From CAYQUL01 sp964568925 (GTDB lineage: Bacteria > Patescibacteriota > Microgenomatia > UBA8517), in the NCBI GenBank assembly GCA_964568925.1, contig CAZMSJ010000012.1, positions 1 through 35,132 on the forward strand: a stretch of 35,132 nucleotides of DNA, written 5' to 3'. A model generated the notes under the pieces. That model did no database searches, was not told the origin of the DNA, and worked only from the letters and a program-made list of their open reading frames with translations. The position numbers and the translations under genes were made by a program. Below, piece by piece: positions 15,597-23,968 of this stretch (its first letter is position 1; each line of letters starts with the position of its first letter).

Positions 15597-18086
15597 CTAC
15601 TTAACGATAATACTGACTGATGGATTTGGTAACTGCTGTCTTTGGAAGGTTGTATATTTGTAACCACAAGAATATCTTCCAGATTTCCATCTTCCACAGT
15701 ACGCAGAGGAATAGTACGTATACGTACCAGCAATCGACGGCATTGTTAACTTTGATGTCCAATTTCCTGTGGTAGCGTCATATTCCCCGTTTACACCAAC
15801 AACACTCTGAACCGTATTATCGACATACGTCTGAACACCGAAACCTTCATCTGGAGTACCTGGTGTGCCATCTGGTTCAGTAATTCTGTAGACTAATGTC
15901 ACAACTTGGCCACGAGTGAAAGTCGTCGGAAGAGTTGTTGGTGTAATTAACTTGTAGGTGATATTACCAGACTCAGTAGGAGCTGGAAGCGGTGCGACGT
16001 TAATAGTCACACTATCTGTCTTACCACCACACGTTATTGTGTATGTTTTTGTCGTTGTTAATGGATAGAAGTATTCAGTCCCATTTGCTGCTTTTGTTCC
16101 AGTCCATCCGTTACTTGCAGTACAACTTGTAGCATTTGCTGTATACCAAGTTAGCCATACAGAGTCACCCCACAACAGATTTACTGGACCATCTGAGTAA
16201 CTTGCCTTCAAATCAACAGTTACAACAGGAGGAAGGGAAACAATAGAGATTGTGTCTGTCACCCCGTTACATGTTAGTGTGTATGTTTTATTTGCAATCA
16301 CGTTATTTACAACCAAAGATCCATTTACAAGCTTTGCACCAGTCCATGAGCCACTTGCGGTACAAGCTGTCGCCAGTTTTGTTGTCCAACTTAAAGTAAA
16401 CGAACCATTGTATGCCACATTTACCGGTCCATCTGAAGTTCCAACTTTCAAATCTACCGTTGGTTGGGTCACAACAACTGAGATTGAATCAGTTCCACCA
16501 TTACATGTTAAGGTATAAGTCCTGTTTGTGGTGACTGCTGTAACAAGCAATGATCCACTAGCAAGTTTTGCACCAGTCCATGAGCCACTTGCGGTACAAG
16601 CGGTTGCACCTGGCGCTGTCCAGCTTAAGGTAAATGAGCCATTATAAGGCACAGTAAATGGTCCATCTGAAGTTCCAATTTTTAAATTAACTGTCGGTGG
16701 AGTTACAACAACTGAGATAGTATCTGTACCTCCGTTACACGTCAAGGTGTATGTCTTGTTAGCTGTCACAGCTGATACGATCAATGATCCATTAACAAGC
16801 TGTGCACCAGTCCATGAGCCACTTGCAGTACAAGCTGTAGCACCACCAGCTGTCGTCCAACTTAGAGTAAATGAGCCATTATATGGAATATTCACCGGTC
16901 CATCTGAAGTTCCAATTTTCAGATCAACCTTTGGAGCAACGACAACAGAGACACTATCTGCAACACCATCACAAGTGAGAGTATATGTTCCATTTGCAAC
17001 AACACCTGCAATAACTTGAGATCCAGTGACTGTTTTCATACCGGTCCAAGCACCACTCGCGGTACAACTCGTGGCAAAGGCTGAGGACCAAGAGATAGTG
17101 ACAGAGCTGTTATAAGGGACGGTCACTGGCCCGTTGCTTGTTTGGGCCTTCACATCAACTGTCGTTGCAGGAACAATAGCAGCTGTTAAAGGCTTAACAT
17201 TGAAATTTGTACAAATCGCAGACCATTTCGGACCCTTTAAAGTCTTCCAAATAACGGAATCAAAACGACTATCTATATCTCTTTGTTTATAAGTACCAAG
17301 ACCTCCCCAAACGAGAGCCGCATTCGTACCAATCTTCATATCTTCAAATTTCCACAAATTAATATAGTCCTTAAATATTGTTACTTTATTTCCTGACCCA
17401 TTAACAATATCTGGCAATATAGTGTATCCACAAACTAACAAGCTATCTTTTGGACCTGACATTGACATATTTATATTAAAGTTAGACGGGTTGTTGTATA
17501 TAACAGGATCACTAGAAGATATTGATGTGGCATAATTTGGCCCAGCGATCGGAGAAATACTATTGATATTGTAAAGTAAGGTTGTTGAAACAACTCTCTG
17601 GCCAGGATCAGCACTAAAAGTTACGATAACAGGACACACTCCACTTTTGGGAATGGACTTATACCACATTTCTGTTCTCATACTTGTTCCACTTTGGGGA
17701 GTTCCAATTAAGATTTTTCCTTGTGTAATGTTCGTCATAGCCTCTCCACAATAGGTTACAGAATTAACTTTAAGTGTTGGATTTAGCAGACTCCCTGCAT
17801 AGTGAATTGTTACTAACTCCATACTTCCATATGTTGAAGCTCCTAACACTTGACCTTCAAGGATGGTGTTATCGACAGTACAGTTAGATGTTGGACCTGT
17901 TGAATCAGGGCATAAGTCTGTTTTTGAACCTACAGATGCTTGTGCAATATCTGCCGTATTCAGACTCTTAGATGTTTTCGCCATTTTTGTTTCACGCAAT
18001 GAGAAAAAAAGGACACCAACTGAGACAAGTGCTACTACAAAGACAGATAAAGTGAATTTTTTGCGTTTTGAATTAAAAAAAGACAT
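15597..18086 (-). CDS. Exported surface protein with five tandem Ig-like repeats
   Basis: 829 residues. A basic start (MSFFNSKRKKF) and one membrane segment (12-30) are followed by an adhesin-like domain (about 86-308; NSVTYCGEAMTN, TEMWYKSIPKSGV, VIVTFSADPGQRVVS), five Ig-like repeats of about 77 residues (319-705), and a C-terminal beta domain ending SVSIIVK. Each repeat follows the pattern VDLKIGTSDGP, YNGSFTLSW, CTASGSWTG, TYTLTCNG, SVVV with two Cys that could form a disulfide. There is no LPXTG or sortase signal. The frame is open to 18146, but the ATG at 18086 follows the upstream stop by 4 nt. It is the last gene of the three-gene exported cluster. Function is probably attachment or surface structure (inference). 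Confidence 0.8.
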   Translation of the reverse strand: MSFFNSKRKKFTLSVFVVALVSVGVLFFSLRETKMAKTSKSLNTADIAQASVGSKTDLCPDSTGPTSNCTVDNTILEGQVLGASTYGSMELVTIHYAGSLLNPTLKVNSVTYCGEAMTNITQGKILIGTPQSGTSMRTEMWYKSIPKSGVCPVIVTFSADPGQRVVSTTLLYNINSISPIAGPNYATSISSSDPVIYNNPSNFNINMSMSGPKDSLLVCGYTILPDIVNGSGNKVTIFKDYINLWKFEDMKIGTNAALVWGGLGTYKQRDIDSRFDSVIWKTLKGPKWSAICTNFNVKPLTAAIVPATTVDVKAQTSNGPVTVPYNSSVTISWSSAFATSCTASGAWTGMKTVTGSQVIAGVVANGTYTLTCDGVADSVSVVVAPKVDLKIGTSDGPVNIPYNGSFTLSWTTAGGATACTASGSWTGAQLVNGSLIVSAVTANKTYTLTCNGGTDTISVVVTPPTVNLKIGTSDGPFTVPYNGSFTLSWTAPGATACTASGSWTGAKLASGSLLVTAVTTNRTYTLTCNGGTDSISVVVTQPTVDLKVGTSDGPVNVAYNGSFTLSWTTKLATACTASGSWTGAKLVNGSLVVNNVIANKTYTLTCNGVTDTISIVSLPPVVTVDLKASYSDGPVNLLWGDSVWLTWYTANATSCTASNGWTGTKAANGTEYFYPLTTTKTYTITCGGKTDSVTINVAPLPAPTESGNITYKLITPTTLPTTFTRGQVVTLVYRITEPDGTPGTPDEGFGVQTYVDNTVQSVVGVNGEYDATTGNWTSKLTMPSIAGTYTYYSSAYCGRWKSGRYSCGYKYTTFQRQQLPNPSVSIIVK
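15990..17172 (-). repeat. Five tandem Ig-like coding repeats, about 231-240 bp each
   Basis: Repeat units begin near 17172, 16938, 16697, 16465 and 16223 (minus strand) and stay in frame. Long segments around the TSDGP and CTASGSWTG motifs are close at DNA level, notably the middle three. Related units occur at 20326-21062 in the sister gene. Confidence 0.8.
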
Positions 18087-18090
18087 CTTG

Positions 18091-19929
18091 TTAATTTGTT
18101 GGGAAAAATTCCTTCCAAGCACCAAAAAGGGTTGTACCATCAGCATTCACAGTAAAGGCAATTGCGTTACCAGCGACTGGACTAAATTGGGCCTCTGCTG
18201 TTGGAGCAATAACAGGTAATCCCAATTGATCTGAGAGGTTTTGTGCAAAACCTGCTCCAATGTTTGAACACGATACAGCTGTATTACAGGAAATAAGGTC
18301 AATACTGCTTATAACACTTGAATCAAATCCATTATCTTTTAAGAGATTAATAAAATCGTAGGCATAGTATTTATAACCTTTATATAAGACATAGTCTGGA
18401 GTTCCGTGAATAACAAGCTGAAGACGAACCTTTCCAGTAGTATTTGCGAAAGTAGCACGCATGTCTTCTAGCTGTCTTGGTACAAAACCAATATCATCAT
18501 ACATTGCTGTAAACTCTGGCTCGATTCCATAATTAAAATCAAAAGTAACAGTTCCTTTTCCACCCACTGATAGTGTTGCATTATCTATAGCCAAATCTAA
18601 ATCAACAAATTTCCCAGCAGATTGGTCGAGAAGCCCCCATGATTTTCCGTCTGCCGGCCCAAGCGCAAGTCTTTCCTTTTTAAGAAAGGTGTATAGGTCA
18701 ACAGGATTATCACAATTACCACAAATTTTTAGCAACTCATCATAATGAGACGCAAATAACTCTTTGGTTATGACTCCTTGAGCATTGACAACGTCAGTTG
18801 CTAATGGTTTGGAAATAACAGTAGAAATAGAATCAATCGAATTTCTAACGATTTGAGGTGCAGTAATGGCGAGTTTTGCAATACCAATAAATGCGTCTGC
18901 AAAAAACGTGGCATTCGCACCTAAAGCAATCGCTTCTCCCAGACAATCAGTTCTTGTACCAGCAACAAGTTGTTGTGTACAAGCAATATACGCCTGTACC
19001 GCGTCATTGGTAGATGAAAGCTGACCAAGTGTCACGATATCTGCAATTTGATAAAGTCCAAGTCCTGCACATTGAGCTGGAGTAGAAGCCCCGGTAGAAC
19101 AAGATTTTCTCAGTCCATTTGTGCGATCGATCCATTGCTGTAAACCAGGAGGAAGAACTTTACACTGTGCTCCCTGTGCAACTGTAAAGGTATATCCAGA
19201 TATGTCGGTACACAAACAACCGACAGATTCATTACAATAGTCGTCCCCATTAATGTGTAATGCACAATAGGCACCAGAGGGAATAAGTTGCAAATTGCAC
19301 ATACATCCACCAGAATTTTGTGGACAATATGTTCCATTATCCGCAACAAAAATTGCAGTACTTGCTGTCTTACATGTACAGTAACCGGCAGAAGATCGGT
19401 AAGCAATTGAATGGCCACATACACCTTGTGATCCATCTACAGGACTTGTACAATTCGCTCCAACAAATTTACCATCGCAATTAGGCTCAAAACTAATCAC
19501 AGTATCACAAAAATTACTATTTTCTGGCAAAACACATGATTTTGTTGTTGCGTAATACTTGCAACCTGCTTTTTCGCAGTTTGATTGGTTACCTCGATTA
19601 GCCTCACAGATATTATTAGGATCAGGACGTACGGATGCTGAACTATTAGTGCTACAAGTAGATGACACACCGGATAAAGATGAACATGCATTTGAATTTG
19701 AAATGGCAACTGATTCAACACGGCCACTGATCGCAGCTCTTGATTGTTGAGCATCATGTACTGGTTGTGTAATTCTTTTTGCAAGATAAAACGAGCTAAC
19801 GGCTACTAGTGCAATAACGGCGAATGAGGATATTCTTTTTACACGTGTTATCTTAGGATTTTTTACGAGGCGTTTAAACAGAGCCATTTTAGACTCTAAT
19901 GTTGGAGATACAGGTTCTTCTGGATTCAT
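18091..19929 (-). CDS. Exported Cys-rich protein with a C-terminal caspase-fold (CPD-like) domain
   Basis: 612 residues. The leader (TLESKMALFKRL and a membrane segment about 36-52 ending SSFYLAKRITQPVH) is nearly the same as in the gene at 20004. Residues 80-260 are Cys-rich with short disulfide-type modules (for example CKYYATTKSC, YCPQNSGGCMCN, YCNESVGCLC). Residues 500-612 resemble clan CD cysteine-peptidase domains at polymorphic-toxin C-termini: LVIHGTP (H508-G509), IDLISCNT (C548), FAQNLSDQLGLPVIAPTAEA, GAWKEFFP. The His-Gly to Cys distance fits a catalytic dyad. I infer self-processing or protease activity outside the cell. The ATG at 19929 is chosen over the GTG at 19938 because it aligns with the sister leader. 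Confidence 0.75.
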   Translation of the reverse strand: MNPEEPVSPTLESKMALFKRLVKNPKITRVKRISSFAVIALVAVSSFYLAKRITQPVHDAQQSRAAISGRVESVAISNSNACSSLSGVSSTCSTNSSASVRPDPNNICEANRGNQSNCEKAGCKYYATTKSCVLPENSNFCDTVISFEPNCDGKFVGANCTSPVDGSQGVCGHSIAYRSSAGYCTCKTASTAIFVADNGTYCPQNSGGCMCNLQLIPSGAYCALHINGDDYCNESVGCLCTDISGYTFTVAQGAQCKVLPPGLQQWIDRTNGLRKSCSTGASTPAQCAGLGLYQIADIVTLGQLSSTNDAVQAYIACTQQLVAGTRTDCLGEAIALGANATFFADAFIGIAKLAITAPQIVRNSIDSISTVISKPLATDVVNAQGVITKELFASHYDELLKICGNCDNPVDLYTFLKKERLALGPADGKSWGLLDQSAGKFVDLDLAIDNATLSVGGKGTVTFDFNYGIEPEFTAMYDDIGFVPRQLEDMRATFANTTGKVRLQLVIHGTPDYVLYKGYKYYAYDFINLLKDNGFDSSVISSIDLISCNTAVSCSNIGAGFAQNLSDQLGLPVIAPTAEAQFSPVAGNAIAFTVNADGTTLFGAWKEFFPTN

Positions 19930-20003
19930 AATTAACACTATCGTTGTTTTCTTTCTTTGTACAGAATAGAAATATGTTTACTTACTAAACCGTTGCTTTT
20001 TTA

Positions 20004-23000
20004 CTAACGAACGTTTGCATCAACTGTCACCGTTCGTGGAACTGATTTGTAATCTAAACAGGTCATTGAATATGTTGTCGTTGAGGTGATGGCAGGCATG
20101 ACGTATGATCCTGGTATCTTCGTGTCTGGGGGTGTTGTAAGCCAAGGAGCAGTGCAGTTAAGCCCAACAACTGACAAGGTAAGTGTTGGAGTAGATCCTT
20201 TGGCGATATATAACTTTTGTTGAACTCCAGCTCCAAAAACACCACTCCCTGTTGCCATCAGGGTATCGTCAAATCCATTTACGAACATCTTTGCTGATGT
20301 GACTGGGAGCAACGTATTAATTGGTTCTACGACCACAAATACATTGTCATACCAGGTGGAACCAGCGGCATTTACACACTGGAGTACGAAATTCTTAGTC
20401 ACCGGTTTGGCTGGATAGACTACGATGGTCACGGTCTCAGACCCGTTAATTGGTTTGACACCAGCCCAACCACCAAGCGCTTTACAACTTGTCGCTCCAA
20501 CAGTCTTCCAGCTCAGAACCGTGGTGAATTGTCCCCTACCTGAGATTCGATCAAGTCCATCAGCTTTAATGTCTACAACCGGAGCTGTTGGCGGAAATGA
20601 AACCACCACATTGATTGAGTCAGTTCCACCATTACACGTTAATGTATATGTTTTGTTCGCAGTAACAGCGCTAACAAGAAATGATCCACTAGCAAGTTTT
20701 GTACCTGTCCAAGCTCCACTAGCAGTACAGGATGTTGCTCCAGGGGCAGTCCAGCTTAGAGTAAAAGAACCATTGTATGGAACAGTGTATGGACCATCTG
20801 AAGTTCCAATTTTAAGATCAACTTTTGGTGGTATAACAACAACTGAAACACTATCAGAAACACCATTACAGGTGAGTGTGTAGGTTCCACTGGTCACAAC
20901 CCCAGCAATAACTTGAGAACCACTGATTCCTTTTGTGCCAGTCCAAGCACCACTTGCAGTACAACTTGTTGCAAGGGTAGATGACCATGAAATAGTGAGT
21001 GAACTTTTGTAAGGAAGTGTCACTGGTCCATTACTTGCCTGCGCTTTAAGATCAACAGTAGTTGTTGGGGTTGTTACCGTTGTGGCAAACGGCTTTACAT
21101 TAAAGTTTGCACAGGTATAGCTATTCGGCTGTGATTTAACAGTCTTCCAAGAAAGAGTGGTACTTTGACTAGCATTTAGCCTTTGTACTCCTGCACCCAA
21201 ACCTGCCCAGGTGTTAATTGGTGCACCACTTGAATATTTTGCTTGGTTAAAAGTCCAAAGTTGTGTTGTACCAGGATTAGCAGTAGCAAAATTACCACTT
21301 GGTGGATTTGATTGTTCAGAATAATGGGCATACCCACAAATCATGAGACTGTCTTTGGCTCCAGTTAGCGTTGCAGTTATTGCACCAGGGTTTGCTGTAA
21401 AACCACTAGCCAATCCTCCAGTTATAAAGCCTGTGACAGGAACAACTTGGTCAATGTTGTTAAAAATAGTTGTTGATATAACCCGTTGCCCTGGGTCAAC
21501 TGAAAACTTTACAGTGACAGGACAAACTCCTGACTGAGGTGTTAGTTTGTACCACATTTCATTCTTTGTGCCTGCTCCACTAAAAGGACCGGTACCGACT
21601 CGAGTCATTGCATCACCACAGAACGTAACTGATAAAACTGTTGATGTTGAACTTCCGTACGATACTGTAACAAGAGCCATATCTCCGTAAGTCGTAGCGG
21701 CTAACACATTTGTATTCTCTGTTGTAGCACCAAGAGTACTACTGCCGGGCGTATAGGTACAACTTGAATAGGTACCACTTTCATTAGTACAAAAAGCAGT
21801 CTTTGTTGAAGCCACCGGAGATTTCAATTTTTCCGACATCCAATAATTCAAACTCTTATACGTATTTATAACGTTGTCTGTATTTGAAACAAATGACCAC
21901 CATGATGGGATTTTTTTGCCGTTGAAAACATTTCCAGAACTTTCATGATTAAAGTTCTGCATCCACCAAATTAAATAGGAGAGTTCTGGTGATGGTAACG
22001 TTGAGTCAACAAATGTACTAGGCAACTTTTTAATTAACCACGTATCGACATTAGCAGCAACTTTTGTTCCAGTGCCATCAGGATTCCAGTACTCGCAACT
22101 ACTTAATACGCTATTTGGGGAATTATAAATATACCCATCATAGTAGTTATCAGAAGTTAAAGTAATATTTGGTGGAGTATGCACATTTCCGCACTTTTCT
22201 GACATGACATATGGAGGATAAGGACTTGAAATGTATCGCTCGTTTAACGTCCCGGCATACGCAACTCCTTCAAAGCGCCCAACAAAAAGATCTCGACCTT
22301 GAATGTTTTCAATAAGTGCTTCTAGATAGTGCCCAAAAGAGTGTACCGCATTTGCAACAGGAGTACTGTAATCAAAGCCCATCACAGTAAACGATTTACT
22401 ATTTGCACAAACATCGTTGTACAGAGCGTCACCATAATTACTCGTTGGATTAATAATTACAAATTCAGAACCATGTGTAGTATCTACAGTAGAATCAACC
22501 CACAACCAGACTTGGTCTAGGTTTAGTTCTTGTACAAGCTGACAAATGCTTTTACCATCACGTGTATCATTTAGTATCTCCTTATATGTTTTCATCTTTG
22601 CATTGAATGGATCGCTGTCAGGAACCATTGGGCGAGCCATTGATCTTACGTATGATGGACCGACCTCATCAACAGAAATCATTTGTTTCGTGGTATCAGC
22701 TTGAAATGCTGATCCGAAACCAATGTAGGTACGAACACTAGAGGAAAGGTGGAAGATATCAGTTATTTTACCAGCCCATGGTGAAGTTGCTGGAACATAG
22801 TACACATTCATTATTCGCAAGGAAGTAAGAGTAGCAGCATTTGATTTCTCAGGTACATGCACTGGTTGAGTAACTCGCTTTGCCAAAAAGAATGAGCTAC
22901 CTGCAATTAATGCCACAACGAGGAGGGAAACAATTTGATTACGAGGGTTAACATCTTTCTTTCTACTGAGTCGATTGAAGTCAGCCATTTTAGACTGAAG

Positions 23001-23030
23001 CGAATACTTCGAAAGAGTTTCTTCAAACAT
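20004..23030 (-). CDS. Large exported protein: HSFGH/CGNVH domain, adhesin-like domain and three Ig-like repeats
   Basis: 1008 residues. A membrane segment (34-50, SSFFLAKRVTQPVH) is followed by an unassigned domain (about 70-395). This holds VMGFDYSTPVANAVH, HSFGHYLE (H230, H234, E237) and CGNVHTPPN (280-288), a pattern I have seen only in uncharacterised bacterial proteins; the His/Glu cluster could bind metal. Next come the same adhesin-like domain as in the gene at 15597 (447-660; VTFCGDAMTRV, NEMWYKLTPQSGV, DPGQRVIS), two close and one diverged Ig-like repeats (661-905), and a C-terminal beta domain. A TTGACA-18-TACAGT promoter overlaps the secF stop. No Shine-Dalgarno sequence is clear. 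It is the first gene of the exported cluster. Confidence 0.8.
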   Translation of the reverse strand: MFEETLSKYSLQSKMADFNRLSRKKDVNPRNQIVSLLVVALIAGSSFFLAKRVTQPVHVPEKSNAATLTSLRIMNVYYVPATSPWAGKITDIFHLSSSVRTYIGFGSAFQADTTKQMISVDEVGPSYVRSMARPMVPDSDPFNAKMKTYKEILNDTRDGKSICQLVQELNLDQVWLWVDSTVDTTHGSEFVIINPTSNYGDALYNDVCANSKSFTVMGFDYSTPVANAVHSFGHYLEALIENIQGRDLFVGRFEGVAYAGTLNERYISSPYPPYVMSEKCGNVHTPPNITLTSDNYYDGYIYNSPNSVLSSCEYWNPDGTGTKVAANVDTWLIKKLPSTFVDSTLPSPELSYLIWWMQNFNHESSGNVFNGKKIPSWWSFVSNTDNVINTYKSLNYWMSEKLKSPVASTKTAFCTNESGTYSSCTYTPGSSTLGATTENTNVLAATTYGDMALVTVSYGSSTSTVLSVTFCGDAMTRVGTGPFSGAGTKNEMWYKLTPQSGVCPVTVKFSVDPGQRVISTTIFNNIDQVVPVTGFITGGLASGFTANPGAITATLTGAKDSLMICGYAHYSEQSNPPSGNFATANPGTTQLWTFNQAKYSSGAPINTWAGLGAGVQRLNASQSTTLSWKTVKSQPNSYTCANFNVKPFATTVTTPTTTVDLKAQASNGPVTLPYKSSLTISWSSTLATSCTASGAWTGTKGISGSQVIAGVVTSGTYTLTCNGVSDSVSVVVIPPKVDLKIGTSDGPYTVPYNGSFTLSWTAPGATSCTASGAWTGTKLASGSFLVSAVTANKTYTLTCNGGTDSINVVVSFPPTAPVVDIKADGLDRISGRGQFTTVLSWKTVGATSCKALGGWAGVKPINGSETVTIVVYPAKPVTKNFVLQCVNAAGSTWYDNVFVVVEPINTLLPVTSAKMFVNGFDDTLMATGSGVFGAGVQQKLYIAKGSTPTLTLSVVGLNCTAPWLTTPPDTKIPGSYVMPAITSTTTYSMTCLDYKSVPRTVTVDANVR
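20326..21062 (-). repeat. Three Ig-like coding repeats in the large exported protein
   Basis: The two upstream units (about 20590-21062) match the units at 15990-17172 closely at protein and DNA level. The last (about 20326-20590) is diverged, with KADGLDRISGRGQFTTVLSW in place of the usual strand. Confidence 0.7.
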
Positions 23031-23042
23031 ACAAGACTACTC

Positions 23043-23072
23043 ACTGTAGGCGGAAACAGGGGGCTCTGTCAA
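23043..23072 (-). promoter_or_regulatory. Promoter of the exported protein cluster
   Basis: Minus-strand consensus -35 TTGACA (23067-23072, overlapping the secF TGA), 18-bp spacer, TACAGT -10 (23043-23048), 12 nt before the ATG at 23030. It lets the cluster be expressed apart from secDF. Confidence 0.65.
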
Positions 23073-23968
23073 CTAGTTTTCACGAGTTCCTTGCGATATA
23101 AAAACGCCAGAAGTGGTGCGGCGATAAATGGAGATGAATATGTTCCAGAAACTGTTCCAATTAAGAGAGCTACGGCAAACCATCTGGTTGTTGTCCCCCC
23201 AAGAATAACAAGGGAAAGAAGCATGAAAATAATTGCGAGAGAATTAAAGATTGAACGTCTCATTGTTTCTGAAATTGCTCTATTTACGACAATGTTCATT
23301 TGACCACCATGCTTTCTACGAATTTCACGTATTCGGTCAAAAACGATAATGGTGTCATGAACGGAGAAAGATAGAATCGTCAATACTGCTGTCACAAAAA
23401 GGAAATCAATTTCAGCATGGTACAAGCGACTGACGATTGAGTATGTTCCAATAATAATGATTGCATCATGAAGAGTTGCAACAGTTGCTGCAATTCCAAA
23501 ACGAAAACTCTTGAATTGATATGCAATCCAACACAAGATTCCAAGAGTTGCAACAAGAAGTGCATAGATGGTTTTCTTAATAAGCTCTGCCCCAACAGAA
23601 GGACCAACATTTTCAAATCGATCTTCACGTACTTCCCCTCCAAATTCTTTTTTCAAAGACTCTTGTATTTGTTCAGCTTGCTTTCTCTCAATCGGCGCAA
23701 GCTTAAATAAGTAGGAAGACGTTCCTGTTTTTTGAATTGAAGCCAAAGAAATTGAAAGAGACTCAATTGTTTTTGTTGCAGCCTCTGTCGAGATCTCTTG
23801 ATCAAAGTGATACTCGACGAGTGATCCTCCCGTAAAGTCGACTCCTAACGCAACTCCATTTATGGCCAAGTTCCCGAGACCTGCGAGGATGACGACCAAT
23901 GAAAGAATTACAAACATCATTTTGTACTTGAGCCAATCAAATTGTGTAACTTCTTTAGTTTCCTTCAT
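23069..23968 (-). CDS. secF: Protein translocase subunit SecF
   Basis: 299 residues. SecF works with SecD to pull exported proteins across the membrane using the proton gradient. Seen: first membrane segment about 16-36, LGVDFTGGSLVEYHF (the conserved D-F-T-G-G), a periplasmic domain, GPSVGAELIKKTIYAL, then five more membrane segments with SVHDTIIVFDRIRE and a MRRSIFNSLA motif. The start codon follows the secD stop with no gap, so the two are translationally coupled. Confidence 0.96.
   Translation of the reverse strand: MKETKEVTQFDWLKYKMMFVILSLVVILAGLGNLAINGVALGVDFTGGSLVEYHFDQEISTEAATKTIESLSISLASIQKTGTSSYLFKLAPIERKQAEQIQESLKKEFGGEVREDRFENVGPSVGAELIKKTIYALLVATLGILCWIAYQFKSFRFGIAATVATLHDAIIIIGTYSIVSRLYHAEIDFLFVTAVLTILSFSVHDTIIVFDRIREIRRKHGGQMNIVVNRAISETMRRSIFNSLAIIFMLLSLVILGGTTTRWFAVALLIGTVSGTYSSPFIAAPLLAFLYRKELVKTS

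Noticed and set aside
16252..17019. Plus-strand open frames opposite the Ig repeats
   Set aside because: They recur with the repeat period, so they are by-products of the repeated coding sequence.
15990..17172. CRISPR-like periodic repeat
   Set aside because: The period is about 231-240 bp, in frame, and encodes a folded Ig-like unit; there are no short direct repeats with unique spacers and no cas genes.
18087..18146. 20-codon upstream extension of the 829-residue exported protein
   Set aside because: It overlaps the end of the preceding gene in another frame; the downstream ATG gives a standard basic-plus-hydrophobic leader.
22935..23303. Plus-strand open frame over the secF end and the exported-cluster promoter
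   Set aside because: It covers two clear minus-strand genes and their promoter and has no ribosome site.
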